A stretch of DNA of 64,000 nucleotides. Source: Eleusine coracana subsp. coracana (Eukaryota > Streptophyta > Magnoliopsida > Poales > Poaceae). This document shows positions 43,401 to 55,150 of this stretch, piece after piece. The notes under the pieces are model-generated. The model did not search any database and was not told where the DNA came from. It worked only from the letters and a program-made list of their open reading frames with translations. The translations under genes and the position numbers were made by a program. Each line of letters starts with the position of its first letter. The stretch's first letter is position 1. The stretch is from contig CM064421.1 of the NCBI GenBank assembly GCA_032690845.1, positions 41,034,963 to 41,098,962 on the forward strand. The letters run 5' to 3'.

Positions 43401-44683
43401 CATATTCCTTGATTCTGCTTTAGTTTGAGGTGGCATGCATGACAGTTGTACCGCCACAGCTCCACTGCTCGCCGTGTTTGTCCCGCGAGCAGCACGCAAC
43501 GGGGGATCCGATCAGTACAATAAGACCGCTTAAAAGCTCGAGCTGCCGCCTGCACGAAAACAGGATATACCAAATCTCACCGCGGTAAATGCCGTGTTCC
43601 GCGGCGAGGCCATTAACATCCCGCGCGACGCCAAAATTTACTGCTGTACTTTGCCGTCTCGGCATCTCCGGCGATCGCATTGGGGGTTGGTACCTGCTAC
43701 GGGCTGCCGTGGTCGTCGTCTAGCAGCCAGGAGGAGCAGAGGCGGGGGGCCTGTGCTGTGCGCCGGGCCCCGCGCTACGAGAGAAGCCCAGCGATGGGGA
43801 TGGGGCCGAGGACGACGGGGCGGGGCAGGCGGCCCATCAGCCCACCTGCGGCTGCCCCCACGGCCAGCGGCAGCGGGACATGGTCGCTGTTATTGACCCG
43901 CGCTCGCAAACAAGGCGCGTCCAAGATCGATCACAAACTGGCAAGCTCGCTCGCTGGTCGCCGCCCCCACCCTTCCGTCGATAGCATGCGCTCTCGACAC
44001 GGCTCCGGCGGGTTTGCAGGTCCCGCCCAAAAGTGAAGCGCGCATCCTCATCCTGTACTGTACGACCGCGCATGGCACGCTTTCGGTTTTCGCTGTCCGG
44101 TTTCGACGTGGGACACGCGCGCTGTTCATGTCGCCGGTCACTGCGATCAGGGAGCGTGAGAGGGGTGACCAGTTAGTTCCTCTCCCGGTGGTGACCGGTG
44201 AGGACCCCATGCCCGGCCTACATGTACGCGTCGCCGTTCGTGCTGCGGCCTGCGGAATGGATTTAACAAATCGTTTGCATCTCATGCAGTATAAACCACC
44301 CAAGGCAGCAGTCTGTCGGGCAATAAAATGTGCTCCGCAGATTCGGTTTAATGCATCACTTCGTCTCATTCAATGTGCACAGTAATTGAATTCTCCCGAC
44401 TGCCTGCATTATAAATGTCTGGTTCCAGATCGGACATTCATGGTGTGCCACATTCATGAATCGTAAGGGATTCACTTACACACTTAGGATGAAATAGTTG
44501 AAATGAGAAGAACCTGCATTTCATAAAAGCTTACTCCACTATACATCAAACGCCAAACATCAAGGAACCTTAATTAAGTCCCATATAAAGCAAGATCTTC
44601 CGGAGCAAGGTCATCGCATGTGCTTCTCCCGTCTACACACTATTGCTGCTCCTAGCACCGTTTGATCTACGCAGCAGCCCTTC
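40417..44683. other. 3' flank of the U-box gene and intergenic DNA
   Basis: After the stop, about 600-900 bp look like 3' UTR and flank. GC-rich patches (41760-42250 and 43600-44050) have long open frames on both strands, but all are low-complexity and without homology I can recognise. A short (GA)n tract lies at about 42634-42652. No gene, RNA or element is supported. Confidence 0.5.
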
Positions 44684-47425
44684 CTATACGCTTTCGTTGT
44701 CCCAGTAGTTCCTCAGCTGTGACATATGGAGTAGTAGCCCGTCACGGCCTAATCCAGTGACGCTGCTCGTCATGATCCACGGTGGTGGCTCCGCATACAG
44801 CCCACTGATTGTGTCCTGGAACTCTTTGATGTTCTCCCCAGGCCGCCCCCCTTTGCCCTTCTTTACTTTGTCGCACTTGGTGAACACAAAGGTGAAACCA
44901 ATCTGAGACACCAACACAGCAAATTAACAAGACTGTTGTACCAGAGTTAGATATCAGTAAAACAGGCATTTGTAGAATCAGCGTGAGAAAGAATTTATCT
45001 CAATCTTTAGGTTCACACTCAGATAATAAGAAATATCACCAGCTCAAGAATATGATGCCTTACGTTGTTACGACCAAGCCAGTTAGCACAATCAAGGTCA
45101 ATTTTCGTGGGCGGAATACTGGCATCGATAAGCAGCAGTACACCAACCAAGGTATCTCTGTTCAAGAAGTACCCCTTGGTAAATGAAGACCAGTCCATTC
45201 GAGCTGTTTGGGATGCAGCAGCAAACCTACATGTAAGTACAGGAATTGTCATGTTCTCTAGAAAGGCCAGATGAGCTACAACAGATTGAAACAACTTCTG
45301 CTCTGAATAATGATTGCGAGTACACAATTTTATAACCCATGTAATGGATCTGAAATGATTCATTATTGTTTCGTCAAAACAGAACTGCTAGCTAAAAGAA
45401 AAATATAAACTATTGATTTAATTGCTACTAACTCGCTATTCAATATGAAATGGGAAAATGCAATGTAATGGTTCCAAAAGCTTAAGTCGTCATAATTAAG
45501 TGTCAACTCACTTTGTTTCCATATAATGAGTTGCAAAGTGAAAGGATTGGATGCACAGTCCGACTCATATACATGTCGTAGTCACACAAAAGCAGCATAT
45601 ACTCATGCTACCAACATGAATGACTTTGAAAGCAAAGGTTGTGGAACAACATCTCCAACAGATGAGTTAATGTGAGGCACCAATGAACACGTCAGCAGGA
45701 TTGAATTTGATATGTGAAAAACAGGGGGGAAACAATCTGTGCTGGAACACAGCAACAACTGAAACGCTAATGAACAAATTGATCTCCTAAAGTAGGATGA
45801 ACCAGATAGGTAGTTCATCAAGAGTAGGTAAAAAGAGAAAACATACCCATAACCAGGCAAATCCACAAGGTACCAACTCTTGTTAATCAGAAAGTGATTA
45901 ATTGTCTGGGTCTTCCCTGCAGAATACATGATGTCATACTTATTACTGTATACCAGAAGAAAATGTATTACTGTATACATGATGTCATACTTATTACTGT
46001 ATACCTGCATGATTTCAAGCTTGCCACGTCAAATTAATTAATTTTGATATTTCGGAACTAGGATATAATACAGCCGCATCAGATTGAAAGGTCGCGAACA
46101 AAATGTACAATCATCTACAAAAGAACCACCCAAGCAAACAGGTAAATATGTGCAAATCCAACTGCCAGGTTGTGAAAGGGGCACAGAGATCAAATTTTTT
46201 GTTCTAGAACCGATGAAATGACAAAAGATCCTTATGAATCTGGCAAGAATATTCAAAATTCATATCAAGATCTCCAAGTATAATTCAAATCATCATAAAA
46301 ATTGGACCATGACCACTAATTCTCTTCGGTAATGAGTTCTTCCCCGGTTGGTTCAATTTGCTGGATACTAAATTTGAATCTGATCAGTTTCCTGACCGAT
46401 TACCACTAGGATGACAGCAGGCTTGATTTACAGATTTAAATGCTAAGTTTTGCATTTGGTCCGTTCGCAAATTTACTAGCTGCTACAATTTGGATTCAGA
46501 ATAGCTATGCAAGTATACATCAATTTAAATTCAACAGTAAACTAACATATGTCCAGATGCTATACCAGTACCCAACATCACTGGGAAAACAGACTACCAC
46601 TAGGATTTGAAACCCTGATCACAACTTAAACTTAAGCCTGGAACAATAACCTGAATTCAAGTATTTGGGTTGCTTAAAACAACTAGGAAACCTTACTTTC
46701 AAAACTAAGGGCGGGCGTGATTACATAATGTTATCTAGGCCATTAGAATGATACTATTCGTGTTAAGGGCAGGCGTGATTACATAATGCAATCTAGACCA
46801 TCAGAACGACACTATTCCTGTTACAGCAGGTCATAGCTCACTGATAAGCGTGATTACATAATGCAATAATGCAATCTAGGAGTGATTACATAATGCACTC
46901 TACAGCATTCGAGAACTCAATGGTAGAACAGAACAAAAAGGTTTTAGGATTACCAGGCTTCTTGGAGGTGAGTGCGGCTTCCTTGCGGCGCGTGAGCGCG
47001 TTGATGAGCGAGGACTTGCCTACGTTGGACCGGCCGAGGACGGCTAACTCGGGGCGGTCGTCCTTGGGGCAGTCCCGCGCGCTCGCGCTGCTCTTGACGA
47101 ACTCCGCCCCCTTCACCTTCGCGTCCCCCGCGTAGGGCCCCACCACGATGTTCGACCCCGGTATCACCGCCTCCGCGGGCACATCGGCGTCCCTCTCCAC
47201 CCCGGGCGGCAGGAACAGCGCCGTCCTCACGAGCTCCCTAGGCGGCGGCGGCGCGGCCTTCCTGGCGCTCTTGCGTGGCGGCGCCCCATCCCCCGCGGAC
47301 GCGGTGCCCGCGGCCTCCACGGAAGTTGCGGAGAGGGTGCGTCGGACGGGGACAGTGGCGCGGCGGAAGAAGGGCGGCGGCGCGAGGGCTTGGATGAGGA
47401 GGGAGGGGTGCGGCCGGAGGAGCAT
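44684..47425 (-). CDS. EMB2001: EngB/YihA-type GTP-binding protein, organelle-targeted
   Basis: Four exons on the minus strand: 47425-46954, 45916-45847, 45226-45064 and 44902-44684. All have GT..AG borders and consistent phases, giving 307 aa. The first ~70 residues are Arg/Ser/Pro-rich with few acids, as a chloroplast or mitochondrial transit peptide would be. The GTPase motifs are in order: G1 GRSNVGKSSLINAL (exon 1 end), G3 DLPGYG at the exon 2/3 junction, G4 TKCDK and G5 SSVTG in exon 4. EngB proteins are ribosome-assembly GTPases; plant homologues (the EMB2001 type) act in organelles and are needed for embryo growth. ATG 47425 was chosen as the first Met of the transit peptide; the frame is open further upstream. 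A LINE sits about 225 bp upstream. Which plant paralogue this is cannot be settled by eye. Confidence 0.92.
45924..46008. repeat. short direct duplication in EngB intron 1
   Basis: ATACATGATGTCATACTTAT followed by TACTGTATACC occurs near 45924 and again near 45976, next to the exon 2 acceptor. It is a recent-looking ~31-bp tandem duplication. Confidence 0.7.
46715..46895. repeat. four copies of GTGATTACATAATG in EngB intron 1
   Basis: GCGTGATTACATAATG lies at 46715, 46773 and 46848, and GTGATTACATAATG at 46882. CAATCTAG follows two of them. The spacing is irregular (58, 75 and 34 bp), so this is a degenerate local repeat cluster in the first intron, close to exon 1. Confidence 0.75.
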
Positions 47426-47650
47426 AGCAACTGGAGCGCGCGGGGGGTATTCGACGGAATGGCGGATGAGGACTGATGGCCCCGGGTTCGGGTCCCCCCG
47501 GTTGGCGAGCAGTCTCTCGGGGTCTCGTGGACATGGGTCACTGGGCCGAGTTCTGGTAGTGTCAGCGGGGCCTGTAGCCCACACCTGATATGGGCCGCGT
47601 TTCGGAAGAGAAGAACATAAGCTGGACACACCACATCAAATAGATTTCTT

Positions 47651-48397
47651 CCGCAAAAGGATGGTTGGTGAGTGGTGACCCTAATGGAAACACTACAGCA
47701 TGACGAGCTGATAAGGGTGGTGGTCAAGTTGTGGGCGATTTGGCATGCCCAACGCAAGGCGATACATGCTTGTTTTAAAACCCTATGTCTACGCATTGCT
47801 TTGTCAACAAGTTTTATTGAGGACCTGGGTATCTCCGAACCAATCCAGGTAACCCGAGATAAGCGGTCTCAACCACGCCCGCGCCCGCGGTGGATTTCTC
47901 CCCCGGCCGGCTTTATGAACATCAATGTTGATGCCATCGTGTCAAAGAATACCAACAGAGCCTCGGCTGCAGCAGTGGCCCGAGATGCGTCTGGCAATTT
48001 TTTGGGGGCCTCGGCGCTCGTGATAGATGGGATAAATTATTTGGAGACGATGGAAGCCATTGCTCGTAGAGAGGGTCTTGCTCTTGCCAGTGATATTAGG
48101 CTGGAGAGCTTCCGACTGGCCAATGATTGTGCAAATGCTATCAGAAGTATCAAGTCAGGAAGTGTGGAAGTCTATAGCCACATTGTCCAGGAGATTCGAG
48201 CTCGGGCTTCTAGCTTCCGGGCTGTAGACTACGTTCATGAAAGTAGAATGTCCAATGTCGATGCCACTGTCTGGACCGGAGCACTCTTACTGTTAGCTCA
48301 GAAAACAGGAGGCATGTTTGGCTCTTAAGTCCACCAGATGACATATGTAATTCCTACAATCTCTCTAATTAATTGAGAGATCGTTGTGCTAAAAAAA
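47651..48397 (+). mobile_element. 5'-truncated LINE (L1-type) insertion
   Basis: The 747-bp segment is flanked by exact 15-bp duplications TCAAATAGATTTCTT (47636-47650 and 48398-48412) and ends with seven A. Its frame 47672-48328 is the C-terminal RNase H-like domain of plant L1 LINEs (GFMNINVDAIVSKNTNRASA, AAVARDASGNFLGASALV, LANDCANAIRSIKSG). Reverse transcriptase and endonuclease are absent because of 5' truncation. The exact duplication and open frame point to a fairly recent event. It lies in the opposite orientation to the EngB gene, just outside its 5' end. Confidence 0.9.
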
Positions 48398-48412
48398 TCA
48401 AATAGATTTCTT

Positions 48413-49697
48413 TAATTTATATTATTTTGAGTATTCGTGCCTCCTAATATGTTGAAAGTTATCAGATGGAGCAATGTTAAACTTTGAATACATAATTATT
48501 CACACAAATCGTGCTAACGTACAATCGAAAAAAAGATGAAATGCTCTCACTTAAATTTAAAAAAAAACAATATTTTGTACTTTCATTTTCATCAAAAAAT
48601 ATTTTGTACTTCCATTCCAATTCCAATAGCCTCGGTGGTCTAAAACGACTATATTCATTTCCCACTAATGTTTCCTGACATATTTCGTAGGAATAGGATG
48701 CATCATAAAACCTAGATCATAACCACTGATTCTCTTTGATAACCAGTTCTTCTCTTGTTTACATTAGACGAGTTATGCCATCAGCAATAATCGTATGACA
48801 ACTAGTAGTATGCCAATTTTGTCGAACCGATAATGGATTAGACTGTTTGGTCTTTGAAATTGTGATGAAGTGGGTATCTAGCTCTACTTACATAGTTATT
48901 TCATAGTGATGCAAAAATATAACAAAAAACAAATGCTTTCGTAGACAAAATAAAATGAACTGTCAACCGCAACATCATTGACTTCTGCCTAAGCGGAAGT
49001 AGTTCATACTTTTAATTAATATAATACCATTTGCAACAGAATGTTAGTTCTTTTTGTTTATATATGAATACAGAATACATAGCCTGTTATGGCATATATC
49101 ACAGACGAGTTATTGCATCAGCAATAATCGTATGACAACTAATAGTATGCAACTTAAGCTAGATTTACTTGGGTTTCAACAGCCTGTAGGCTAGTGCATT
49201 CAGGTCAAACAGATCGTGACTTCCGAGACTACGCTATCCGAAAGGTGCTTAATTAATTTATCTGGAGTGACATCAACAAGCAGTCAACTACTCTCTGCGA
49301 AGTGATAAGAGGCGAACAACTATTCAACTGGTTATAATTATGAAATGCACGTACAGAGTTGACTAAGCAGGCATCTTCTGAAGTTCTGATGTCGAAATTC
49401 ATCAACTGCTATGGCAACTCGTTTATGAGTTGGTTACGACCGAAAGGACGAGATCACGGAGAAGTCGCCTGGTTATAATAGGCGGTTGTTGAGCCGGCCG
49501 GACGGGCGACGGCTTCGATCGTCTTGTCATCTCTGGACGGTTGGGACGGTTACACAGGCACCTGGTTTTGTCGAGTTGGCTAACTAACGATTGGACTAAC
49601 CGCCGTCATGCCGAAATTTAAATCAGCCAGAACAGCACACACATGTTCATCAGCAAATTCAGCATAAGTATATTCCGTGGAGATAACATTTTTGTCA
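48413..49697. other. AT-rich intergenic DNA
   Basis: No gene seen. A ~45-bp string (TAATCGTATGACAACTA.TAGTATGC) occurs twice, near 48788 and 49125, with ACGAGTTAT.GCATCAGCAA before both, so the stretch holds a diverged local duplication. Confidence 0.4.
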
Positions 49698-49705
49698 ATA
49701 ACAAT

Positions 49706-52162
49706 ATTTTTTTCGAAAGATCCGGCATATTGCCGGCTTATATTTATAAGAAGAAGTAGCAATTACATGTGCAAGTTGCATACTAAAGTCCTGAGCAAGA
49801 CAGGGGGGCTGACTCAGTGGAGGCTGGCACGCACTCCTAACTTACAACTCGAATTTTCCTATTTGATTACTCGCTAAAGATATGTGCTACACAGGTTGCT
49901 AATCTCTTTGCCCCAGCCGTGCACCAAAGACGAGCTTCATCCTTGATTTCTGAGCATAACTGTTCCACTGTTTTTTCCTTCCCGTTGAAGATGCGGGCGT
50001 TGCGTTCGGAAAAAAATTCGCGGCGAACGGTCCGCAAACTCTAATCATGCGGCCCCTGCTTGGATGGCCGACGCGTGGACAAAGTAAAGCATCCGACGGG
50101 AGCAGCAATTGGATCGGCTCGACTCCCCTAGGCGACTTTCAGCTCTCGGCTCCCAGCTTCCGCATGCAATGCTCGCGGCTCCACGGTGATTAAGTATGCA
50201 TTAGCTTCAGCATCGGCCAATTGGGATGTCTTCTATCAATTTTTCTTCGCCTTGAAACGAAGCCAGCAACCACGATCCCTGTGGTAGGATCCAGTAACAA
50301 CACAACGACGCCATGCGGCATTGAATAAGGAGAGGATGCTTGGAAGGCGGAGGGGAGGCCGTCACCATTCTTCGGCACAGCCGACGGGCAGCGGCTGCGG
50401 CAGATCGAGCTCGTGTAGTTAGTAGCGACGGCGCTAGCACTGGTAGAGATCAGGCCATGTCCTTGTTTCGCTGGAACCAAGTGCTGTTGGAACTTGAAGA
50501 AGATCACGAGGATACCACATACCACGGATCGGAGGATGACCCAATCATCTCTAGCGGGCAGCGCATGTCTTTCTTCTTTCGAGCAGGCCACATTCTGGAG
50601 CCGAGCCGACGCTACTTGCGCCTAGAGCCGCGATGCATTCCAATCTGCCTGGAACCAAGCTTATTTTTGCTCCCGTTAGATCTCACGTAAGGTCCACATG
50701 TCGGCCATCTAAGGTGGGTTCGCATAGCCACCCTTTACGAACCGTCCGTACTGAATTTGTTTCCCTTGCGTTCGCGCCAGATAGCTCAGATAATAGCAAT
50801 TGCAAGAGAATGCAGTCCTTGCCGTTGTGTTGCACTGCACTGTTTCGGCATGTTGGTGAACCAGGTGTCCATGTTATCTATCACCGTCCAAGCTGAAGGA
50901 TCCAAGTTACTCATATGCGCGCATGTCGCCATCGCTGTCCAGATCCTTCTGGTGGTGGAACAGTCGACGAACAAATGTTGTGCGGTCTCCAGATTTCGAT
51001 AGTATAAAGGGCAGAAATAGGAGTTGGGCCATTCTCTAGTGAGCAACCTGTCGGCCGTCCATATACGGTTCTGCAGCAGTAACCACATAAAAAGCTTATA
51101 TCGTGATGGCGCCCAAACTGACCAAAGTGTACCAGGGAGATTAGATACGGTGCCTCCTTCAAACTGAACTTGGTATGCTGATTTTGCAGTATACTCTCCA
51201 TTGGCAGTGAGTGTCCATAGTATTTCATCTCGGTTGGTGTTAAATGTAGAGAACTGCTTATCCTAAACCAATGACCAAAGTTGGACATATTCAGAGATCA
51301 GACGAACTGTCATGTTGTGCACGATGTCTCGTATCCAATTGTCATTGTGCATTGCATCAGCTACCTTCCGATTCTTCCGTCGGCTATGTTTGAACAGCGT
51401 AGGGAATAGGTGTGCTGGACACTGGCCTTGTAGCCAGCTTGATGTCCAGAACAGTGCCATTTTTCCATCTTGTACCTGGACTCTTGTGGCGGCTGTGAAT
51501 AGCTCTTTGTCCACCTCATCTATCGGCAGTTCCATGCCAGACCACGGTCGCTCCGGCTGTTTCCACTCTAGCCATAACCAGCGCAGCCGTAGAGCGCGTC
51601 CAAAGTACTCCAAGTTTTTGATGCCTAAGCCGCCCCTGCTGAGTGGACGCGTGACTTTGCACCAGTTTACCTTGCACTTGCCGCCATGTAAACGCTGGTT
51701 CCCTGCCCATAAAAACTTTCGCCGGATTTTGTCTAGGTCTTTGTAAAACTTCTTTGGAGGTTTAAGTGCTGTGAGGAAGTAGGTTGGTAGGGAGCTTAGC
51801 ACTGAGCGCACCAATTCTCGTCTGCCTGCGAGGTTCATAAGGGTACCTTGCCAACCAGCCAAACGCCCCCATCGCTTTATCCAGTACCGGTTGTGTATGC
51901 ACTAGCCTTAGGCGCCCTAGTGTTAAAGGTAGTCCAAGATATGAGAGTGGGAAGGCCACCCGTTGACCAAGGAAGTTGCTCAGGATGTCTTCAATGTCAA
52001 GTCTTGGCAACGTATAGTAGCTACGGAGCTTTTCTGCAGATTAATTCTTAGGCCGGTTGCATCTCCAAATTTGTCCATGATGCGTAGAACTGTATGCACC
52101 TCAGATTTAACCGGGTTGATAAAGATCGCCGCATCATCAGCATAAAGGGACAGTTGTAGCCT
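49706..52162 (-). mobile_element. LINE (L1-type), 5'-truncated, interrupted by a Mutator-like element
   Basis: On the minus strand the reverse transcriptase catalytic region starts at about 52160 (LQLSLYADDAAIFINPV, with the YADD site). It continues through FLGQRVAFPLSYLGLPLTLG, DKIRRKFLWAGNQRLHGGKC and GGLGIKNLEYFGRALRLRWL. The zinc-finger RT domain follows (MWLLLQNRIWTADRLLTREW ... ETAQHLFVDC), then IWRER. The C-terminus resumes beyond the inserted element (ARIFNGKEKTVEQLCSEIKD, 50000-49900). The 3' end has a CCGGCAATATGCCGG stem and poly(A) at 49713-49707. ATAACAAT at 49698-49705 and 52163-52170 is a probable target duplication. Frame changes at several points show it is inactive. Confidence 0.88.
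50009..50765. mobile_element. Mutator-like element (non-autonomous, possible Pack-MULE) inside the LINE
   Basis: It is bounded by exact 9-bp duplications TTGCGTTCG (50000-50008 and 50766-50774), the Mutator target size, and it splits the LINE protein between IWRER and ARIFN. The ends are inverted over about 100 bp: left ...GAACGGTCCGCAAAC...GGATGGCCGACGCGTGGAC...CGACGGGAGCA, right in reverse the same blocks with changes. No transposase. The ~510-bp interior (50130-50640) is GC-rich and not inverted. It has open frames on both strands and may be captured host DNA, but I do not recognise it. Confidence 0.85.
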
Positions 52163-52170
52163 ATAACAAT

Positions 52171-53188
52171 CAATCACCTATGTCTTAAAGAAAAAAATCA
52201 AACACCTATATTGAAACCTTACTTTGGACTAAGTACAAGGGCAGTGAACATAATCTATGAAAGTGTTTTTCATCTGTTCACACTGTTAAATAAATAACGA
52301 CAGCATAGAGAAATGATGCGCATTATCTTGTCACTTCTCTCTGCTGAAGAATATACTCAGCTGAAGAATATATTGTCAATTCGTCTATTCACACTGTTAA
52401 ATAAAAGTACTCAGCTGAAGAATACCAGAAACTTGTAGACCTCATAATAGCCGAGCAACTCTGATGTAGCTAGTTTCATCCGACAATTTATCTACTTCCA
52501 AAATTGATTCCATACTGTTATTGATGTCTACAATCTTGTAATCTACGGTGCAATATATTTATCCACAATTTCCGGGTCTTTTGTTTCTCACAATTATGTT
52601 ACCGTCTCTTGCAAAGACATCCATGCATATCAGTGTTCCATTCCTGACCTTGGTCAACAATTTGCGAGGTAGGAAGTATTCTTGCATCCATTTTTGCCCG
52701 AGAAAATAAAGACGCCCAAAAACTATATGGAATCATAGTTCTTGATTTTTCTTTTTCTGTATATGAAAATCGATTCGGTTTTTGTTTTTGCATCATCTGA
52801 TGGAAACAACCTGAATTTATTTGATGAAAACAGGTTTTGTCTTGTAGGTGTTGAGAGGATCAAAAGCAAATCATCCACAAGCTCTCGTAGGTGTAGAATT
52901 ATATAGGGGTTGCATTCAAGTTCAGTATGTACACTGATGAGTGCAATCGACATAATTTCCAGTTGGCTTCTCCAATGATGGACGACACAAGTCCTGACCA
53001 GATACATAAGGTCATCTAGAGAAGCGAATGGAAATCGAAGCGACTAGCAAAAAGGAAGTATAATCCAGAAGTGTGGCAACTGGGACTGCCGAAACAGGTT
53101 GGGCGATGGACAATGCATCCGTGTTTCTTTGGGCTTACTGGCAGGCAGTAGCAGCTACCAGCCACCGTGCCCAGCTACTGCACTATAC
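52171..53188. other. intergenic DNA downstream of the PSK gene
   Basis: No gene recognised. A 26-bp pair (GTTCACACTGTTAAATAAAT near 52277, TATTCACACTGTTAAATAAA near 52384) is repeated with CTCAGCTGAAGAATA nearby, a small local duplication. The 3' UTR of PSK should lie at the right-hand end. Confidence 0.4.
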
Positions 53189-53640
53189 TTAGTTGTGATT
53201 GCCCTGGGTGTAGATGTAGTCGGTGTGAGCAACCAAGGTCCTCCTCATGAGACACTCCTCCTGTTCCTCCGTTCCCTCGCACTCTCGCATTGCCTCCGGT
53301 TCGTCGTGATTCATTACCATACCGGGTCCTGAAGAACCACTCTTCTCCGGCACAGAAGCGGGTACAGCGTGCTGCAGACACCAGAACGAAACACCATGAG
53401 GGGACTCAACAATGACCATGAATGATAGTCAGATGCTAAGCTAACGACTAATAACACACGCTTGATCGCCTGTGTGTGACAGCAAAGGGTGTCGAAGAGA
53501 TTGCAAAGTCGTACCTGTGCCATGTGTCCGCTGGAGCCCGGTACAGGCCTTGCTGCTAGACCTCTGGTGCAGATGAGGAACAGAAGGGCTGCTCCCAAGA
53601 AGAGAGGAGCCTGCAGCTTCTTCATGGAGCGGGAAGCCAT
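53189..53640 (-). CDS. PSK: phytosulfokine (PSK) peptide hormone precursor
   Basis: Two exons on the minus strand, 53640-53515 (42 codons) and 53371-53189 (60 codons plus stop), join in phase 0 across a 143-bp GT..AG intron to give 102 aa. Exon 1 encodes a signal peptide (MASRSMKKLQAPLFLGAALL, then FLICTRGLAARP). Exon 2 ends in the PSK region: ECLMRRTLVAHTDYIYTQ followed by GNHN. YIYTQ is the mature pentapeptide, whose two Tyr are sulfated by the Golgi enzyme TPST. The acidic Asp just before it is needed for sulfation, and the conserved Cys and LMRRTLVAHTDY segment support processing by subtilases. The peptide is perceived by PSKR receptor kinases at the cell surface and promotes growth and wound/defence responses. 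Length and layout match other plant PSK genes. Which PSK paralogue is unknown. Confidence 0.95.
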
Positions 53641-55102
53641 TTGTGTAGGTACTCCACCTCTCTAGAGAGGAAGTTCAGTTGGGCTGATCGATGTGTTAGG
53701 TGAGCACAGCACAAACCTTCCAGACTGCATGCACATGATGTGGTCACCGGCCAGGGACAGGTACAGCCAAAAAAGACGAGGGGAATACAAGTATACCGTC
53801 TCCATTATATCCATTAATAAATACAAGGAATGTATATTGCCGTAGCGTGAGGGACTGAAGGCACTCGGTGTTCACACCAGAGGACGACGCGCACGTATCA
53901 TGATTGGCGAGCGAGGCCTACTCATGCTAGCTGGGACTGGAGATTCCTGTCGGTTTCGGTGACCACGCCTGCACGTGGAAGATGTGATCGGTGCCGCACT
54001 CCTCCTGGCAATGCGAGACGTATGAGTGGCCGAATGTTGTCCAGGAGGCGGTACGCACAGTATGTTTGTCCATACACTTCGTCGTTTTGAGTGCTCCGCG
54101 CGGCGCCTGACAAATCTCAGGAACAGGAAAAGTGATTCGACGATTGGTTTGGAGAGCGATGGAGAGGTTACTAGGCGGACCGCACCGCACGTACGTGTGG
54201 CTGGAATCGAACGAGCCGACGTCGTCCATGCCGGAGACCGATCGGGCGTTCCATGGAAACTTGCATTGTGATCGGTTTCGTGTCGCGCATGGAACACGTC
54301 CATGGAACCGCGGTCATCCGCACGTCGGGGTCCGACCGGTCCAGCGCCACGTCCAACCTCCCGCGCGCCCAGGCAAGACTACGTACGCTCGCCGTGCAAC
54401 GCTTACGGTTGCCCCGGCGCGCAGGTCACGCGACGCGGCGACGGCGACGAGCACGTGGGCGCGCCGCTGCCTTAACAATTGCTGCTTCTGGAACCCGAAG
54501 CGTTGCGTTGCGTGCGCGCCGGGGTTTGGACGGCCGCGCGCTCGTGTCCACAAGTCGGATTCGTCGCCGGCGCGGCGGTTCGTCGGCCTGTGGCTCTCGC
54601 GCGCTCGCCGCGGCGGCAAGTTGTTGCCTTTTTCCTTCCCGGCCTCCCGTCCGGGCGCGATCGATCGGTTCGCGTCAAGTGTAGATATTTGGGTCCTGGA
54701 CGCGACGGCCCGTGCGCGAGCCGTGCCGATGCTGGCACACGTAGTATGGGGCTTACACGAGACGCGGGCCGCGGGCTCCACGTGCGGCGCGGCGAGCTGT
54801 GTGGACAGGTGAATCCTAGCGTGGCGAGCTGGGAAACCACGGCTTGTCGTGGCTTCTCTCTCTCTCTCTCGCTCGCTCTCTCGCTCGCTCATGTGGTGGA
54901 GTGGAGAGATCAGATTACGGCGCTCTGGAGGTAGTAGATTTCGTTCAACCACACGGTTATATTTGGTCGTGCAACTGGCTAGTTCAAGTGGCGCGATCTC
55001 GGTGTGAACACAGGGAATCCTACACAGCTCTCCAGTGCACAGTAGCATTGATGCGCGGCGCGCCAAAAGTTGATGCCCAGGAAGAATGTCTGCCCAAGTT
55101 GC
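53641..55102 (-). other. upstream (promoter-side) region of PSK
   Basis: GC-rich between 54130 and 54840 with long open frames on both strands (up to 250 codons), all Arg/Ala-rich and without domains, so not accepted as genes. A CT/CG-rich microsatellite (CTCTCTCT...CGCTCGCT) sits at about 54857-54890. Regulatory sites cannot be assigned. Confidence 0.45.
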
Positions 55103-55150
55103 AGTCGTTGCATTACTTTTTTTTTTAAGAAGAAAGTCGTTGCATTACTT
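55103..55150 (-). mobile_element. mini-retroposition scar with 16-bp duplication
   Basis: AGTCGTTGCATTACTT occurs at 55103-55118 and 55135-55150. The 16 bases between are TTTTTTTTAAGAAGAA, which on the minus strand is TTCTTCTT plus A8. Same architecture as the scar at 35224. Confidence 0.65.

Noticed and set aside
54132..55066. Long overlapping frames (226 codons plus, 250 codons minus) upstream of PSK
   Set aside because: GC-rich DNA gives long open frames by chance; both are Arg/Ala-rich, overlap each other and show no domain, signal or splice logic.
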